A stretch of 64,000 bases of DNA from Cordilura impudica (GCA_963682025.1 OY821519.1:95222585-95286584), one strand, 5' to 3'; positions 33,382 to 45,291 are shown, counted from the first letter of the stretch. Translations and numbers: made by a program. Notes: a model not told the origin generated them from the sequence alone.

Positions 33382-34795
33382 TATAAAAAGAAAAGTAAAA
33401 AATTGATACAAAACTATCAAAAATTTTTAAAACATTCAAAAAGCCGCGATTTTAATAAAATGTTTACTATAACATCCAAAATAGACGATCCCGAATTTAG
33501 TGATAGCAATGCCGACAAGAAAAAAACCAGTACCGAAATAGATTATGAGCTTAATAGCAGTAGTGACTCTAATTTTGAATCTAGTATAGAACATGACTTA
33601 GTTAGTGATGATGACAATTACACACCTCCAGGAAGAGAAAAAAATGTGAAGAAATCTTTAAATCCAGCTATTAACCTAGTAACTCAAGTACATGTAAGCA
33701 CAAAAAAAGCTGCCAAAATTTGTAAGCATCTAGTAGAATCAGGAGTTAATACATATATCAACACCATCCCAAGCCGGTATATATAAAGCTGTGATGAAAT
33801 CCGCTGAACGACAAGAAATTATTTATTTAGAAATTTTGCAAAATGAATTTTGGTGCATTCACTTTGATGGGAAAAAAATAGATGATAAAGAAATTCAGGT
33901 GATAGTTTTAAAAAATTAATGCAAAGAAATAAAATTAGCCGTACTTATTTTGGACAATGGTAAAGTCTAAACCTTATTTAATGGTATTAAAGATTTTTTG
34001 AATAAATTCAACTTATGGAACTCAATAAAAATGATCGTCTGCGATACGACCAGCGTAAACACTGGGAAAAAGTGGAGTTGTAACTCTTCTCCAGAATCAT
34101 TGTGTATCAATGGGTTCAGTTCCACCACAACATATTGGCTGACAGCATCATATTCTTGATCTTGTATCAAGACATATAATGGACGAATGCTCGGAAGGAA
34201 AGCCTTCCTCGCCTAATATTTGTTATGATTTTGTTCACGAATTGATAAATAACTACGAAGATCTGAAGAAAAGTTACAAACAGAATGAAGAACGAATCAA
34301 AGTTGAACACATAAATTGGCGTGATGATATGCAGTACTTATATGAACTTGGTAAAGCTTTTAGATACTATCAGAAAAATAAAAAATTTCCATACATTAAC
34401 TTTAAAGCAATACCAACAATACACAATGCTCGATGGAACTCGAGAGCCATTTTAGCAATATTGACCTTTATACTTATTCCAAAATATCGTCAAAAACTAT
34501 ATAACATTTATGAGTTCGTATGTGGTCCGTGGTACGATGTTTGGTTTTCCGATCATTGTTTTAAAGAAAATAATTTTGTGGCTCTAAAAAAATCTTTATT
34601 AACATATAAGAGTGCTCGTGGATGTTTTTTTTAGACATTGGGTTCCGGAACCATCAGCGATACCGGGGCAGTAAATAAGCAACATATGTGCTGAAAGAGC
34701 AATCAAAACGGTACAGGATATTTATCCGCTATGTAAATCTTCACGCACATTAAATTTGAAGTTCATTTCATATAACAAATAGTTATGTAAAAGTG
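33382..34795 (+). pseudogene. Relic of a transposase-like gene, family not named
   Basis: Three frames give one protein: an acidic N-terminal part (DSNFESSIEHDLVSDDDNYT), VSTKKAAKICKHL, then after a frameshift near 33765 AVMKSAERQEIIYLEI and WCIHFDGKKID (candidate Asp), stops at 33917 and 33967, LWNSIKMIVCDTTSVNTGKK (candidate second Asp), a shift near 34100, HILDLVSRHIMDECSEG, NWRDDMQYLYELGKAFRYYQ, IPTIHNARWNSRAI and CAERAIKTVQDIYPLCK. The order D...CDTT...CxHH...ARWNS resembles hAT-type RNase H proteins, and I recall similar unnamed proteins in aphids and Hydra. I do not assign a superfamily firmly. Confidence 0.6.
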
Positions 34796-35115
34796 TAAAT
34801 GTTTGTTCAACTTTAATTTATGTACTTATAATAAATGAAGAAAATTAATTTAAAAAAAAAATTTAATATTTTTAATATTTTTTTTTCTTCTTGAAGAAAT
34901 TTGCTTGGTGGCGGGAACTTTTTTTTGCGCAAATGACCTCGGAATATGATTTTTATGGTCAAAACATAATGGGCTACAACGTAGTTATGGGTACTAATAA
35001 TGCAAAAAAAAAAAGTTATATCCGTAATGTATATGTTGTAATTCTTCTTATTATTGTAGTTATGGCCTTTGCTTAATGTAGCCTAAAGAAGTATTGCCTG
35101 ATATTTTTATCGTTA
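34796..35115. other. No recognisable gene
   Basis: AT-rich spacer; the 61-residue frame at 34891-35076 is not convincing. Confidence 0.4.
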
Positions 35116-35575
35116 TCACGTTATAATTTTAAAAAAAATTTTTTTTAAAAATTACCTTTTTAAAGCACTTTTTTTTAAAAAGTACCTGTTACTAAAAAAA
35201 GTAAATTTAAAGAAAAGTGAGTTTTTTAAAAAAAGAAATTTTTTTGAAAAAGTTCCTTTATTAACTATTATTAAATTTTTTAAGTACCCTGTTTCCTTTT
35301 TTTAAATTACCCTTTTTTAATGTCCCCTTTCTTAAAAAAGTATGCTTTTTTGAAAAAATTACCCTTTTAAAAAAATACCCTTGTTTCACCCTGTTTATAA
35401 AAATTAGCTTTTTTTTAGAAAAGTGCCCTTATTTATTTATTTTTTTTTATTTATTAATAATAAATAAATGTACAAGTTAATAAGTACCCTTTTTTAAAGT
35501 ACCCATTTTTACCCATTCAAAAAAGGTCTGCGTTTTTTTAAGGGCCCCTTTTTTAAAGTACCCTTCTGTAATATT
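35116..35575. repeat. Degenerate TTTTTTAAAGTACCC array
   Basis: Imperfect AAAAGTACCCTTTTTT-type units, like the array at 30621-32015 but shifted toward AAAGTACCC. Includes a TTTATTTATT run near 35430. Confidence 0.7.
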
Positions 35576-36391
35576 GAGTTTAAGTCACAGGTGGAAGGTA
35601 TCAAATGTTCGGCACCGGCGAATTTAATAGTTTCAATGTTTTAATTAATTTTTACGTAAACATTTTTTATTTCAATAATTAGTTTCTCTTACATTGTACG
35701 AACAGAACAATAAAGAACTAATTATTGCAACAAATCAGATCGACAATACATAAAAAACTAACATACAGAACATGAAGTACAATGCAATTTTGTGATTAGT
35801 CTGTTAAGATTTCACATGCCATACAGTTCCATCTAGAGGACGGTTGGCAAAAAATAAAAAAGAAAAAGCTTTTTTTCACATTACGAGACTTGTAATTGAA
35901 TAAAGCGAGAATTCAGTGATACCGTATGCAGAAAGGAAATTTAGTGGAACCGTGTCACATTTTGAAAATATATTTAGGACAAACCTTTAAATTATTATTA
36001 TTGCTGCGGATCAAATTGTCTTTATCGCGTTGTTGTTGTGTATATATAGAGAGTATTTATTCCTTAAGTAAATATGTATTTTATATGAATTATATAAATA
36101 ATGAATTCATTTATAAAATTGTTGTCTTCTATTAAGTTATATCTGCGGCTATTTGACCCAATGGGCTTATAGCTGACATGAAATAAATAAATAAATAAAT
36201 AAATGGTGAAGATGAACAAGTCGCTTTTTTCGAAAGTAGTTACTCCATCTAGCGCTGTCTTCAATTTTTTCCATATTTCTCTTACATTGCGGAAAGTATT
36301 ATCTTTTCTATTATTACAAAATGTATACATGATCTTGAACCGAACAATAAAGAACTAATTATTGCAACAAAAAAGATTGACGATACATAAA
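35576..36391. other. Spacer with a duplicated segment and a LINE tail
   Basis: 35687-35775 and 36281-36391 (plus 36661-36680) share AATAAAGAACTAATTATTGC and ATACATAAA...AACTAACATA, so a host segment or old repeat is present twice. 36136-36204 ends TGACATGAAATAAATAAATA, a (TAAA)n tail of LINE type on the plus strand. No gene was seen. Confidence 0.5.
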
Positions 36392-36660
36392 TGTTGAATG
36401 CACACGGCATCCCTGGCTAGTGTGCAGGGCAAAAGCAACATTGTTTTGTTAAAACGGGACAAGTCTTATATATGTGTAATGGCTGGCAGCACTGACTGTC
36501 GAAAAAGATTATTCTCTTGTCATTCTGTTTCTGTACGTCGAATTAAAGTGTTCTATGGCAAGTTGTGTTTTTAAATTATAAGATAAATAAATTGATTGGA
36601 CAAAAGAAACAATATTGACTTTATTTTATTTATTGTTGTCGAAGTGTTAAAATAACAACA
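36392..36660. mobile_element. Solo LTR, 5-bp duplication ATAAA
   Basis: A 269-bp block beginning TGTTGAATGCACACGG and ending AATAACAACA, flanked by ATAAA at 36387-36391 and 36661-36665. The related segment at 35750-35775 reads ATACATAAAAAACTAACATA with no insert, an empty site. TG...CA ends and a 5-bp duplication are those of an LTR retrotransposon; no internal region remains, so it is a solo LTR left by recombination. The family (BEL/Pao, Gypsy or Copia) is not decided. Confidence 0.75.
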
Positions 36661-37766
36661 ATAAAAAACTAACATATTTTTTATTTCTTAATTTTTCCAT
36701 TTTTCCAAACAAATCTGAAAAGCAGCAACAAAATCGTATTCCATGTTATTCCCCAGCCCTACACATATCCACCTTAAATTTAGCTGATGTTTTTATGCAG
36801 ATGCTTACTGGTTGTCTAGTTCCCATCAACTTGTACGAAATTGCATCCGGTATTTTGCGCTATTCGAATAACTATACAAATTTAAACGTTATTCTTCCTG
36901 TTTACTGACAGTTGAAATGTTGATTTTTATTTGTTTTTCAAATATTTTTCCTTTTTTATTTTTGTTATTTTTGATTTCCGTTTGCAAAGAGATTTTTTCT
37001 CATCGTTAATATGTACTTAAACTTAGAAAATATAGAAAATCTTTCGTGCAATCTTAGTTAATTTGCAAAATTAAAGACCAACGAGAGCGACCATTAGATG
37101 CCCTACATCATAAAAATGTAAAAAGCATTCGAGCCATCCCTTACAAACGTTCGGATAACGGAATTGAAATATAGATTATTAAATTTAAACACTTTCTGCT
37201 GTTTATTGCTAACACCAAGACCAACACCAACATCAACAAAAACATAAACTTATGATTTGTATGTACCACAAAAAGTGTTTTGGTTGTGTTCTAACACAAA
37301 ACCAACCATCTTAAGTTGATTTTGTTGCCATCGTTAGAGAGTGAAATATCCTTCGTATACAAAAAGGAAACGGAAGTTTTCACTGAACTCAAATAAATCA
37401 CTGCCACTTTATGGTAATAATTTTACAAAACAATGTTGCATGTTTTTCTTCAACACTTACGAATGTATGCATACAAAAAATATACAAATACAACGATATC
37501 TACAATATACAGGGTTTTTCCAAATAAGTACGGAAGTAAGTATTTACTTATCACGTTTCTTCGAAAGCTTTTTAAATATTTGTTAACTTTTCTGTTTTAA
37601 TAATGTAGAAGCTTTTTGAATATATTTAATAAAATAAGTTGGAAAATAAATTTTTCTTTAAATTTGTTAATATACGAAATGAAATAAATATTAGAATAAA
37701 TATTAGAGTGCCTCAAAAAAAATATTTCGGCTATAACGATAACGATGCAGAATCAGTTTACTAAAT
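36661..37766. other. No recognisable gene
   Basis: AT-rich; no coding pattern or shared repeat seen. Confidence 0.45.
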
Positions 37767-38124
37767 CTATGTATAAAAAAGTGAAAGTCTGTGTGTTTCA
37801 AGTTTAGAACAGGCCACACCTTTGGACCGATTTGCTTGAAATTTTCACAGCATCTAAATTTGACTATAGAAAGTAACACAGGCTATAAATTTTTTAATAA
37901 ATCATGTGCACGTGGCACCTCCCACACAAAGTGAATTTTTAATATCAAATATCTGGAGTACTACAAGTTATCAATGTGAATAGTTGTGCAAAATGGGCGA
38001 GATCGGAATAGTGGACGTAACACTCGCCATACAATATATCTGGTGTACGACAATAGCGAAAGTCTTGATAAACATAGATATCCGTAAATTTTGGTAACTC
38101 GTAGCGAAGCAGGGCAATCTTAAA
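37767..38124 (+). mobile_element. Helitron-like family B copy
   Basis: 5' end A|TCTATGTATAAAAAAGTG at 37767. Modules with GTGCACGTGGCACCTCCCAC and GGGCGAGATCGGAATAGTGG. A decayed hairpin CTCGTAGCGAAGCAGGG near 38094-38110 resembles the common CCCGTAGCGAAGCACGGG 3' hairpin of insect Helitrons. Ends are partly decayed. Confidence 0.55.
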
Positions 38125-38167
38125 AACAAAGAAAAATTGACAGAAGTTATCTCAATTATTTTTATAC

Positions 38168-39560
38168 AGTAGACGTCCAATAGAGTGTACTTTCGTTTCC
38201 ACGAATTTCTAATAGTACGAAAGGCAAATTTTTTACATTGACAGTTTTGTAGTACGAAAAAAAAATCTTTGCTATTCGATAATAGGAATTCGAAGTTTTT
38301 ACTTAATTTTTTCTACAGTCAACTGCCAAATAGTTACTTGGTACGAAATTTAATAGTGATAAAAAGTGTCTTGTGTCGCGTGTTCTATATTTGATACATA
38401 CAAAACGTTTTAAGTAATCGAAGTCAAAAAGAAGCAAATTTCTTTAGGAAATAAGTTAAAAATTATAGAAGACACTGAAAGTGGAATATCTCTATACGAA
38501 ATTTCATTTACATTATAAGAAACCAGAAGGCGCACCTTTAAGCTGCAACAAGTGCACTAAAATACCGCTACAGAATAGCAGCTGGAGAATTTAAAAAAAT
38601 GGAAAATGAGCTTATGCCAAAGAAAATTTCATATTACAGTAGGGATCTGGAATTTCATAAAAAGTTTAATGAAGGCGACTTTTTTCCAGTGATGGCTGGT
38701 TCACCAAATTCAAAAAACGCTATAGTATAAGACTAATCAAAGAATTTGGCGAAAAGCTATAGTCTTCTAAAGAACTTATAGTTCCATTCATCAATAAATT
38801 TGCTGCAGCTATTAAGGAGCACGGTCTTACACATGAAGAAGTTTTTAGTGTAGATGACTCTGGATTTTATTGAAAAATGTTGCCGGACAAAACGTGTGTA
38901 TTTCAGGGTGAAAATTCCACACATGGCAGAAAACTCTCAAAAGAAAACTCTCAAAGAAAATTAAGCCTTTTGTGATTGGAAAAGCCCAAAAGCCAAGATC
39001 TTTTCGTAACAAAGATTTGCCTGTTGCTTATGGAAACTCAGAATTTGCTTGTTCCGGAAGAAAAGCTAAAAGTCTCCTCATAAAAGTGCTTCTCTTGCTC
39101 GAAAATGCTCCAAGTCAACCCCCTACTGAAGAATTGGTTCAAGTAACTAAAAATGGAATAATTTTGGTTAGGTATATGCCGTCTCAATTCACCCCACTAA
39201 TTCAACCGATGGATCAGAATGCGATAAGCCTTTTAAAGCTAAATTATCGTAGTAGCCTGCTATCGAAAATTACGGCATTATCTGAAGATTTTTAAACATC
39301 TCTCAAAAAGACAGATTTATTTGAAGCAATATCTTTAGTTGCAATGTCATGGACAGAAGATGATGTTCCCTTTTCAGCCTTACGGTGATCATTCCTTAAA
39401 TTTACTTAATGCAAATTTTGCATATTCTAGTTTTATTATGGGGATCTGCATGATTGGCTTCAGTGAACCCATTACTAAAGGTTAAACATGAAGATGCAAT
39501 TAAATGTTTTGACATATGCATTCAATGGGCTGTTGAGAATAGAATGAATAGCGCAAAATT
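38168..39560 (+). pseudogene. pogo/Tigger-type transposase relic
   Basis: Opens with TA|CAGTAGACGTCC at 38170, like the ends of Tigger elements. The protein, in several frames: ISLGNKLKIIEDTESGIS near 38435 (DNA-binding part), EEVFSVDDSGFY with stop for Trp near 38838-38870 (first Asp), KPFVIGKAQKPRSFRNKDLP near 38968, LLLENAPSQPP near 39090 (family LLLDNAPSHP, Asp changed to Glu), and YMPSQFTPLIQPMDQNAISL near 39170-39230 (third Asp). Many stops, so dead. No right-hand terminus was found. Confidence 0.75.
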
Positions 39561-39795
39561 TTGGCAGAGATCATAAATCTAAGAGAAAATTGGGTGGCAT
39601 TTTGCCACTCAGCAACAACATCTTATATATTAAAAGAATTTATGAATAAACTTTGCATTCAAGATCTTTTCAATATTTTTCTTCTCTCAAACCTCTATAA
39701 CTAGAGTTCTTATTAACGTAGGCTGTTGACATAGGTCTAAGAACACTCAGTGGATCAAGCTCCTTCTTTTGAGCTATTAACTGCTTAAATTCGTT

Positions 39796-40010
39796 GGGTT
39801 TGAGGAAAGTTATGCGTGGAGAATCAACTTTACTTTTACTGTACGTTAACTTATCTTGGCATATTTTGGCATTACTGTACGTTAACTTCTCTTGGCAAAT
39901 TCGTTGGGTTTGAGGAAAGTTATGCGTGGACAATCAACTTTACTTTTACTGTACGTTAACTTCTCTTGGTATATTTTGGCATTACTGTACGTTAACTTCT
40001 CTTGGCAAAT
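39796..40010. repeat. Tandem duplication of about 105 bp
   Basis: 39796-39901 and 39902-40010 both carry CGTTGGGTTTGAGGAAAGTT and TACTGTACGTTAACTTCTCT. Inside each, a 36-bp subunit TACTGTACGTTAACTT...TTGGCAAATTTTGGCAT is repeated twice. Function unknown. Confidence 0.8.
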
Positions 40011-40051
40011 TTTGGTATTATATTATAAAAATTAATATAATATAATATAAT

Positions 40052-40078
40052 GCTGCGGAGCAGCAGGGGTCCTCTAGT
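40052..40078 (+). mobile_element. Helitron 3' terminus
   Basis: The hairpin GCTGCGGAGCAGC (40056-40068) is followed by AGGGGTCCTCTAG|T. The hairpin plus CTAG before T is a Helitron end. Its 5' end could be the one at 37767 (then about 2.3 kb with the pogo relic inside) or lost. Confidence 0.55.
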
Positions 40079-40430
40079 TTAATATGAATTGGACGGTAAC
40101 TAAATATTTTTTCGAGTTGTCAGATCGATTGGGGCACATAAAATCGCTTATGAGTAGAAAACTAAGCATCGTAAAGAAAAATAGTTGACATTTTGCCCTT
40201 GCTACATCACCCCATATGAATTGGGCGACAACGATTTTTAGGGTTGCCAGACCAAAAAATTATAAATATAGACGAGGAACATGAAAACGATTATTCTCAA
40301 AAACTAATTAACAAAATGGTTGACATTTTTCCCCTAGCAACAATACCTCATATAAATTAGGCGAAAACCATTTTTATGGTTGTCATAACGAAAAGCTAAG
40401 TTTTGCAATGCTCAAAAAAATTATTGCAGG
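40079..40430. repeat. Imperfect tandem repeat, about 138-bp period
   Basis: GTTGACATTTTGCCC...CCATATGAATTGGGCG at 40180 returns at 40318 as GTTGACATTTTTCCCC...ATATAAATTAGGCG, and a weaker unit precedes at 40080. Two to three units. Confidence 0.6.
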
Positions 40431-40734
40431 ACGGAAATTCTTTAAGCAAACTCTGTAAAAGATGTGTCTTTTCTTGGAGAAAATCTATCATTAAAGTTTT
40501 TGCTTTTTGCTGACGTTTTCAACAGCTTCAATACGAGTATTATGGTAAGCTCATGTTTTGGTAAAACATTAGACGAAAGTGCAGGGCAATATATTTAAAC
40601 ATTCAAAAGCAATTTCCTCAAACTTTGTTTAGTGTTTACTTTGTTGCATGCAGTATTTCATCATGCATTAGAATTTTGTACTAAAACAGACACTAGCTTA
40701 GGACCTCAGAGTGAACAGTTTTCCGAATCTGCGC

Positions 40735-41342
40735 AGAGTATAATGACTTTGTGCTGATGTTTGTAACTACCAAAAATATTTGGCAGAACCTCTTTCTGAG
40801 TCGATTTAGCAATGTCCGTCCGACCGTCTGTCCGTCCGCCCGTCTGTATGTCCATGTAAATCTTGTAATGAAACTAGAGGTCGCAAACATGAATATATTT
40901 TGACGCAATTTAGTGCTTCTACCGACCATAAGATGAACGCTATTGAAATTGGTGAAGTTCTGTCCATGTTCAGACCTAGTTCCCATACAAATACACCCCT
41001 ATGAGATCGACTAATATTGCCATAACATCCAAATTATCATATAGATCTCGGTCAAATTGGGTTTATGTATGTTTATTACATACATTTATCAGTAGTCCAA
41101 AATTAAACCCTATATGAAGCTGACCTTACCAACTACGGCCAGGATCTGTCCATTTTTCGACCTAGTCCATTTTTCGACCTAGCCTGCAGCTCTGCAGGCA
41201 AAAAAAATAATAAAAATTCCACTCAGATTTGGTTTAAGCTTATTTTCGTACCCAAGTAATTCGATCTAAGAACAATTCTCTAAACGAATTGTATAGAGTA
41301 TTGCATAGTCGGTCTAGACCGTTTATATTTGGCTTACTTGTT
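40735..41342 (-). mobile_element. DINE-1-like element, copy D
   Basis: Minus orientation. From GTATAATGACTTTGTGC through GTCCGTCCGACCGTC, the AGGTCGCAAACATGA block and TTGGCTTACTTGTTT at the far end. The hairpin end is truncated at about 40735 and the copy is moderately diverged. Confidence 0.8.
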
Positions 41343-41772
41343 TCTTTAGCTTGATATTTATTTGCTTCAATTCATTTTTCAGCAATAACTCAAAAACCAT
41401 TATTGATTTCTCATTCCATTCTTAGGCAAATTACTTCAGCACATGAACTTTGATTAATTTGATCGAATAAAGATGGCAAAAAATTTTAATTTTTCCCGAT
41501 TTTATTAAAACAATGTTTTGAATAGCATAACATATTCAAGGCAGATGATTATAATTTATTTGGAGTACAAGAGCTGGATACATATGAGTAACATTTTTAA
41601 TATTAAATCAGTATTTTTTATTCCATTTGCAACATGGATATTAATAAAAATTATTTATTTAAGCCTTAGCTACATTTTTGCAGAAGAATGAAATGAGAAA
41701 TCATCAATGGTTCCTGAGTTATAGCTGAAGAACTAAGCAAACAAACATCAAAATAAGGAAACAATATAAAAG
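41339..41772. repeat. Inverted repeat pair, about 95-bp arms
   Basis: 41339-41435 and 41677-41772 are imperfect inverses (TTGTTTC..., ATAACTCAAAAACCATTATT against its inverse). This looks like a foldback or MITE of about 430 bp, but no clear target duplication was found; its left end overlaps the DINE-like end. Confidence 0.6.
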
Positions 41773-42729
41773 GACATACAAAAAAGTTAGGGCTAATAAT
41801 TTCTCTGGCGGAATTTCTCATCCCCCTAGACAATGACCCTGAAAATGTTACACAGTGTTATCAATATCGCAGTCACTAATTCCATGGTTTTTTTTAGAAA
41901 TCAAAATCACAATTTGTGAGTAATTTATTTTTGCCTGTATGTCAATTATTTGTTGATGTAATTATTTTCTTATAATTTTAACATATTAGAAGAGTTTTTA
42001 TTTTAGTTTTATAAGCTTTTTACTATCAATTTATTTTATTGTTCACTATATTATAGTTAGGAATACAATAATTTTGATATATAAACGTTAAGAGTTTAGC
42101 CAGTTTTGACTATTCAACTTAAATACATAGTTTATATGAGGTATTATAGAGCTTTTTACTATTTTTAAATAAATCTTCCATATCATGAAAAATCGAGAGA
42201 TTTTTGAATTTATAAAGTGCAGAAACGTATTTGTTTATTTGTCAATTTACATTTATTTAATTTAAGGGCGGGGTAAAGTTTTAAAGGCGAAAAAAGGCGT
42301 ATTTTCAAGGTACGAATAATGTTAAATTATTTTTTCATACACGTTGTAGCATAACATTTGAAGTATCTTTGAAAAAATGTTAATAAATAAGAACATCACA
42401 ACTCGTTACCGGATCATGTGAAACATAAAAATCGAAATTCGTTTAAAAGGCGATATGTTTCCCTAGGTAGCCAGGAAGAGTTTTTTTTTTGTGGCATTTT
42501 GAAGTGAAAAACACGATTTTTTGCTACAAAATTTCGGTGAATTTGTTGTTAAAAAATTGGAAAAAAAAAATGTTGATTTATGTGTAGAAAGAGTGTATAA
42601 AATTTCAGAAGGATCGGTCAAATATATTTTGAGTTATGATGCTCAAGGACTTCAAAAATGTTGTTTGCGAGAAAATTGATTTAAACCAAAATTTAAACCC
42701 TTAAACCAAATCAGAAGATGCAAGGAAAA
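41773..42729. other. No recognisable gene
   Basis: AT-rich. TTTCTCATCCCC...ACACAGTGTTATCA near 41815 has a weak echo near 45708-45745. No gene was seen. Confidence 0.45.
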
Positions 42730-43946
42730 AAACAAGTAAGAAAATTATAGTCGGTCTAGCCCGAATATGCGATACCCTATACCATGGTTAAGAGACCCTA
42801 TCTCTTCAGTCCAACTAATTGGATATAGCAAATATGCATAAACCAAATTTGAGTGGCATTTTTATAAATTTTTTCGCTGCAGAAATGAAAAAGTTCATAT
42901 CGGACACTATATTTAAATGGGGACTAGGTCGAAAAATGGACCGATCCTGACCATATTTGGTAAAGTCACTTATACTTTGAAAAAATATATACAAACCAAT
43001 TTTTAGAAAAATCTGTGCAATATTTTTGTTTTTTGATAGATTTAAGTGAAGATCGGGAAGCAGCTCTATATGGGGCCTATGACTAAGAATTTTCCTGTTG
43101 GCAGTATTTTTGAACTACTGATTAATGGATGTAATAAACACATACAAACCCAATTTAACTGAGATCTATATGATAATTTGGAACTTATGGCAATTTATGT
43201 CGATTTCATAGGGTTCATTTGTATGGACCGATTCTCACCAGTTCATCCCATGGCCGGTGGAAGCTTATATACCAAATTTCATCAAAATATGTACATACTT
43301 CCGACCTGTAGTTTGATTACAAGCTTTACATGAACACACAGACGGACGGACGGACGGACGGAAATTGCTATTTCAACTCAAAAAGTGATTCTGAGTCGAT
43401 CGGTAAGTCATTTATACTTTGAAAAAATATATACATACCAAATTTGAAAGGAATCCGTGCAATATTTTTGCTTTTTGATAGATTTAAGTGAAGATCGGGA
43501 AGCAGCTCTATATGGGGCCTATGACTAAGAGTTGTCCGATAGGGATCATTTTTGGACTACTGATTAATGGATGTAATATATACATACAAACGCAATTTGA
43601 CTAAGATTTGTATGATAATTTGGGTCTTATGGCAATATATGTTGATTTCATAGGGGTCATTTGTATGGGGGCTAGCGTTCATCCCATGGCCGATAGAAGA
43701 TCAAATACCAAATTTCATCAAAATATATTCATATTTGCGACCTGCAGTTTGATTACAAGCTTTACATGGACACACAGATGGACGGACGGACGGACGGACG
43801 GACGGACATCGTTAAATCGAATCAGATAGTGATTCTGATTCGATCGGTATAATTAAAGATGGGTGTAGGTCAAATATTATTGGTTGTTACAAACAGCAGC
43901 ACAAAGTCATTATACCCAAATCACATAATGGTATAGGGTATAATTA
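42730..43946 (+). mobile_element. DINE-1-like element, copy E, with internal duplication
   Basis: A long version: start ACAAGTAAGAAAATTATAG, end GTATAGGGTATAATT. The segment from CTTATACTTTGAAAAAATAT to the GGAC microsatellite occurs twice (about 42965-43375 and 43412-43807), joined at GATCGGTAAGTCATT, so the copy is a head-to-tail partial dimer. Confidence 0.85.
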
Positions 43947-44166
43947 CTGATCATCCGTGAAATGGAATATATAAAATAATGTCAATTATCAATATATAAA
44001 TATATATCAATATCAATATCAATATATCTAAATTGATAAAATACTATGTGACTGTCTTCTAAATTCATCAGCACTATTAATTTCTGTTTATTGTTATTAA
44101 AAAAAAATTATAAAACCACAAGGCAATTTTATGAAATTTTTTTCTATTTCGAGGTTTTGTTAATAA
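43947..44166. other. AT-rich spacer, (ATATCA)n near 43983-44025
   Basis: Short simple repeat ATATCAATATCAATATC; nothing else. Confidence 0.5.
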
Positions 44167-44933
44167 CTAGCAGACTGCAGCGCTCGAAATTCGAGTGCAA
44201 TTTCTAGGCAACTTTATTTTTCAACTTAGCCAATTCACAAACCAACACTTTTTTGTTTTATTATTGTGAATGAAGATAATAAACTCATTAACAAACCCAT
44301 TAACAATTTTAATAAACACACATATCACCTGTACCTCTAAAGTGAGTCAAACTCAAAATTTTTCAATTTTCACTTTTTGCAAGGAAAAGATAAACAGTGG
44401 TCATATCTATCCACTGTAAAAATCTTACATCGGTTTTTCTAGTCTTTCATAAAAAAAATTACAGCTGTAACCCTCTTTGTGTTATTAGAGTAGCTTCTTT
44501 AGAATCCAGTAAAAAGACATATTTTGAACTGCACCCAAAAAATTTTTTATTTTTGATGACCACTAAAAAATCGCAAAAACAGCTACTGTTGTATACTTAT
44601 TATTCGCAATTCTTTGCAATGAAATAACTGTTTTTAAATTTTATAGTAAATATTTAAAAAAAAGTTTTTTGCCTCTACTGAAAACTTGTAAATTTTGAGT
44701 TGACTCACTTTAGAGGTACAGGTGCGATATGTATAATTTTATGTATGGATGTGTTAGTAGCAACTTTAAATGCAATTTTCTCAAAATGAAGGAAAAAATT
44801 TAAAAATCTGTAAATCTGGTGACCAGCTAAAAAGAAATACCTTTCAAATAATATACGCTTGGTCAAAATCGGGTTAAAACGGTAGAACAAAACATCGGTC
44901 ACAAGAAATCGCCTAGCCTATTAATATTATAGA
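44167..44933 (-). mobile_element. Helitron family N, copy 8, carrying a MITE
   Basis: Minus orientation; CTAG at 44167-44170, hairpin CTCGAAATTCGAG near 44183-44195, 5' end A|TCTATAATATTAATAGG at 44933. The MITE at 44326-44726 lies inside, at the same CATATG site that holds the 3.6-kb transposon in copy 1. Confidence 0.85.
44326..44726. mobile_element. MITE, ATAT duplication, copy 2
   Basis: Ends CACCTGTACCTCTAAAGTGA and inverted CGCACCTGTACCTCTAAAGT; ATAT at 44322-44325 and 44727-44730. The interior is close to 9750-10137. Confidence 0.85.
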
Positions 44934-45291
44934 TAATATTGCTTACAATTTTCATATTAATGAAAGCAAATAAGTACTCTAAAATAGAAAAACAACTGAA
45001 TATTTAATGAATCATTTTTTAATTTCATTATTTTTTATAAAAATAAAAGAATCCTATTTTCGATCTTTATCAATGTGTACTCATATACAAACATATTTGT
45101 TTCAAAGTTGTTTTATATTTTAGTTTGTTATATTGGAAGAGGCTTAAATAGTATAAATTTTGATTGAATTCTCATTTGGTTGTTTTCAGCAAATATATAT
45201 GAATTTAACTTTTTACTAAACAAACTATCTACTGCTTTTGGTTACTAATAAGGGTTGGTGACTCTTACCGAAACAGCTGTATAACCTGTCA
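44934..45291. other. No recognisable gene
   Basis: AT-rich spacer with no supported feature. Confidence 0.45.
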
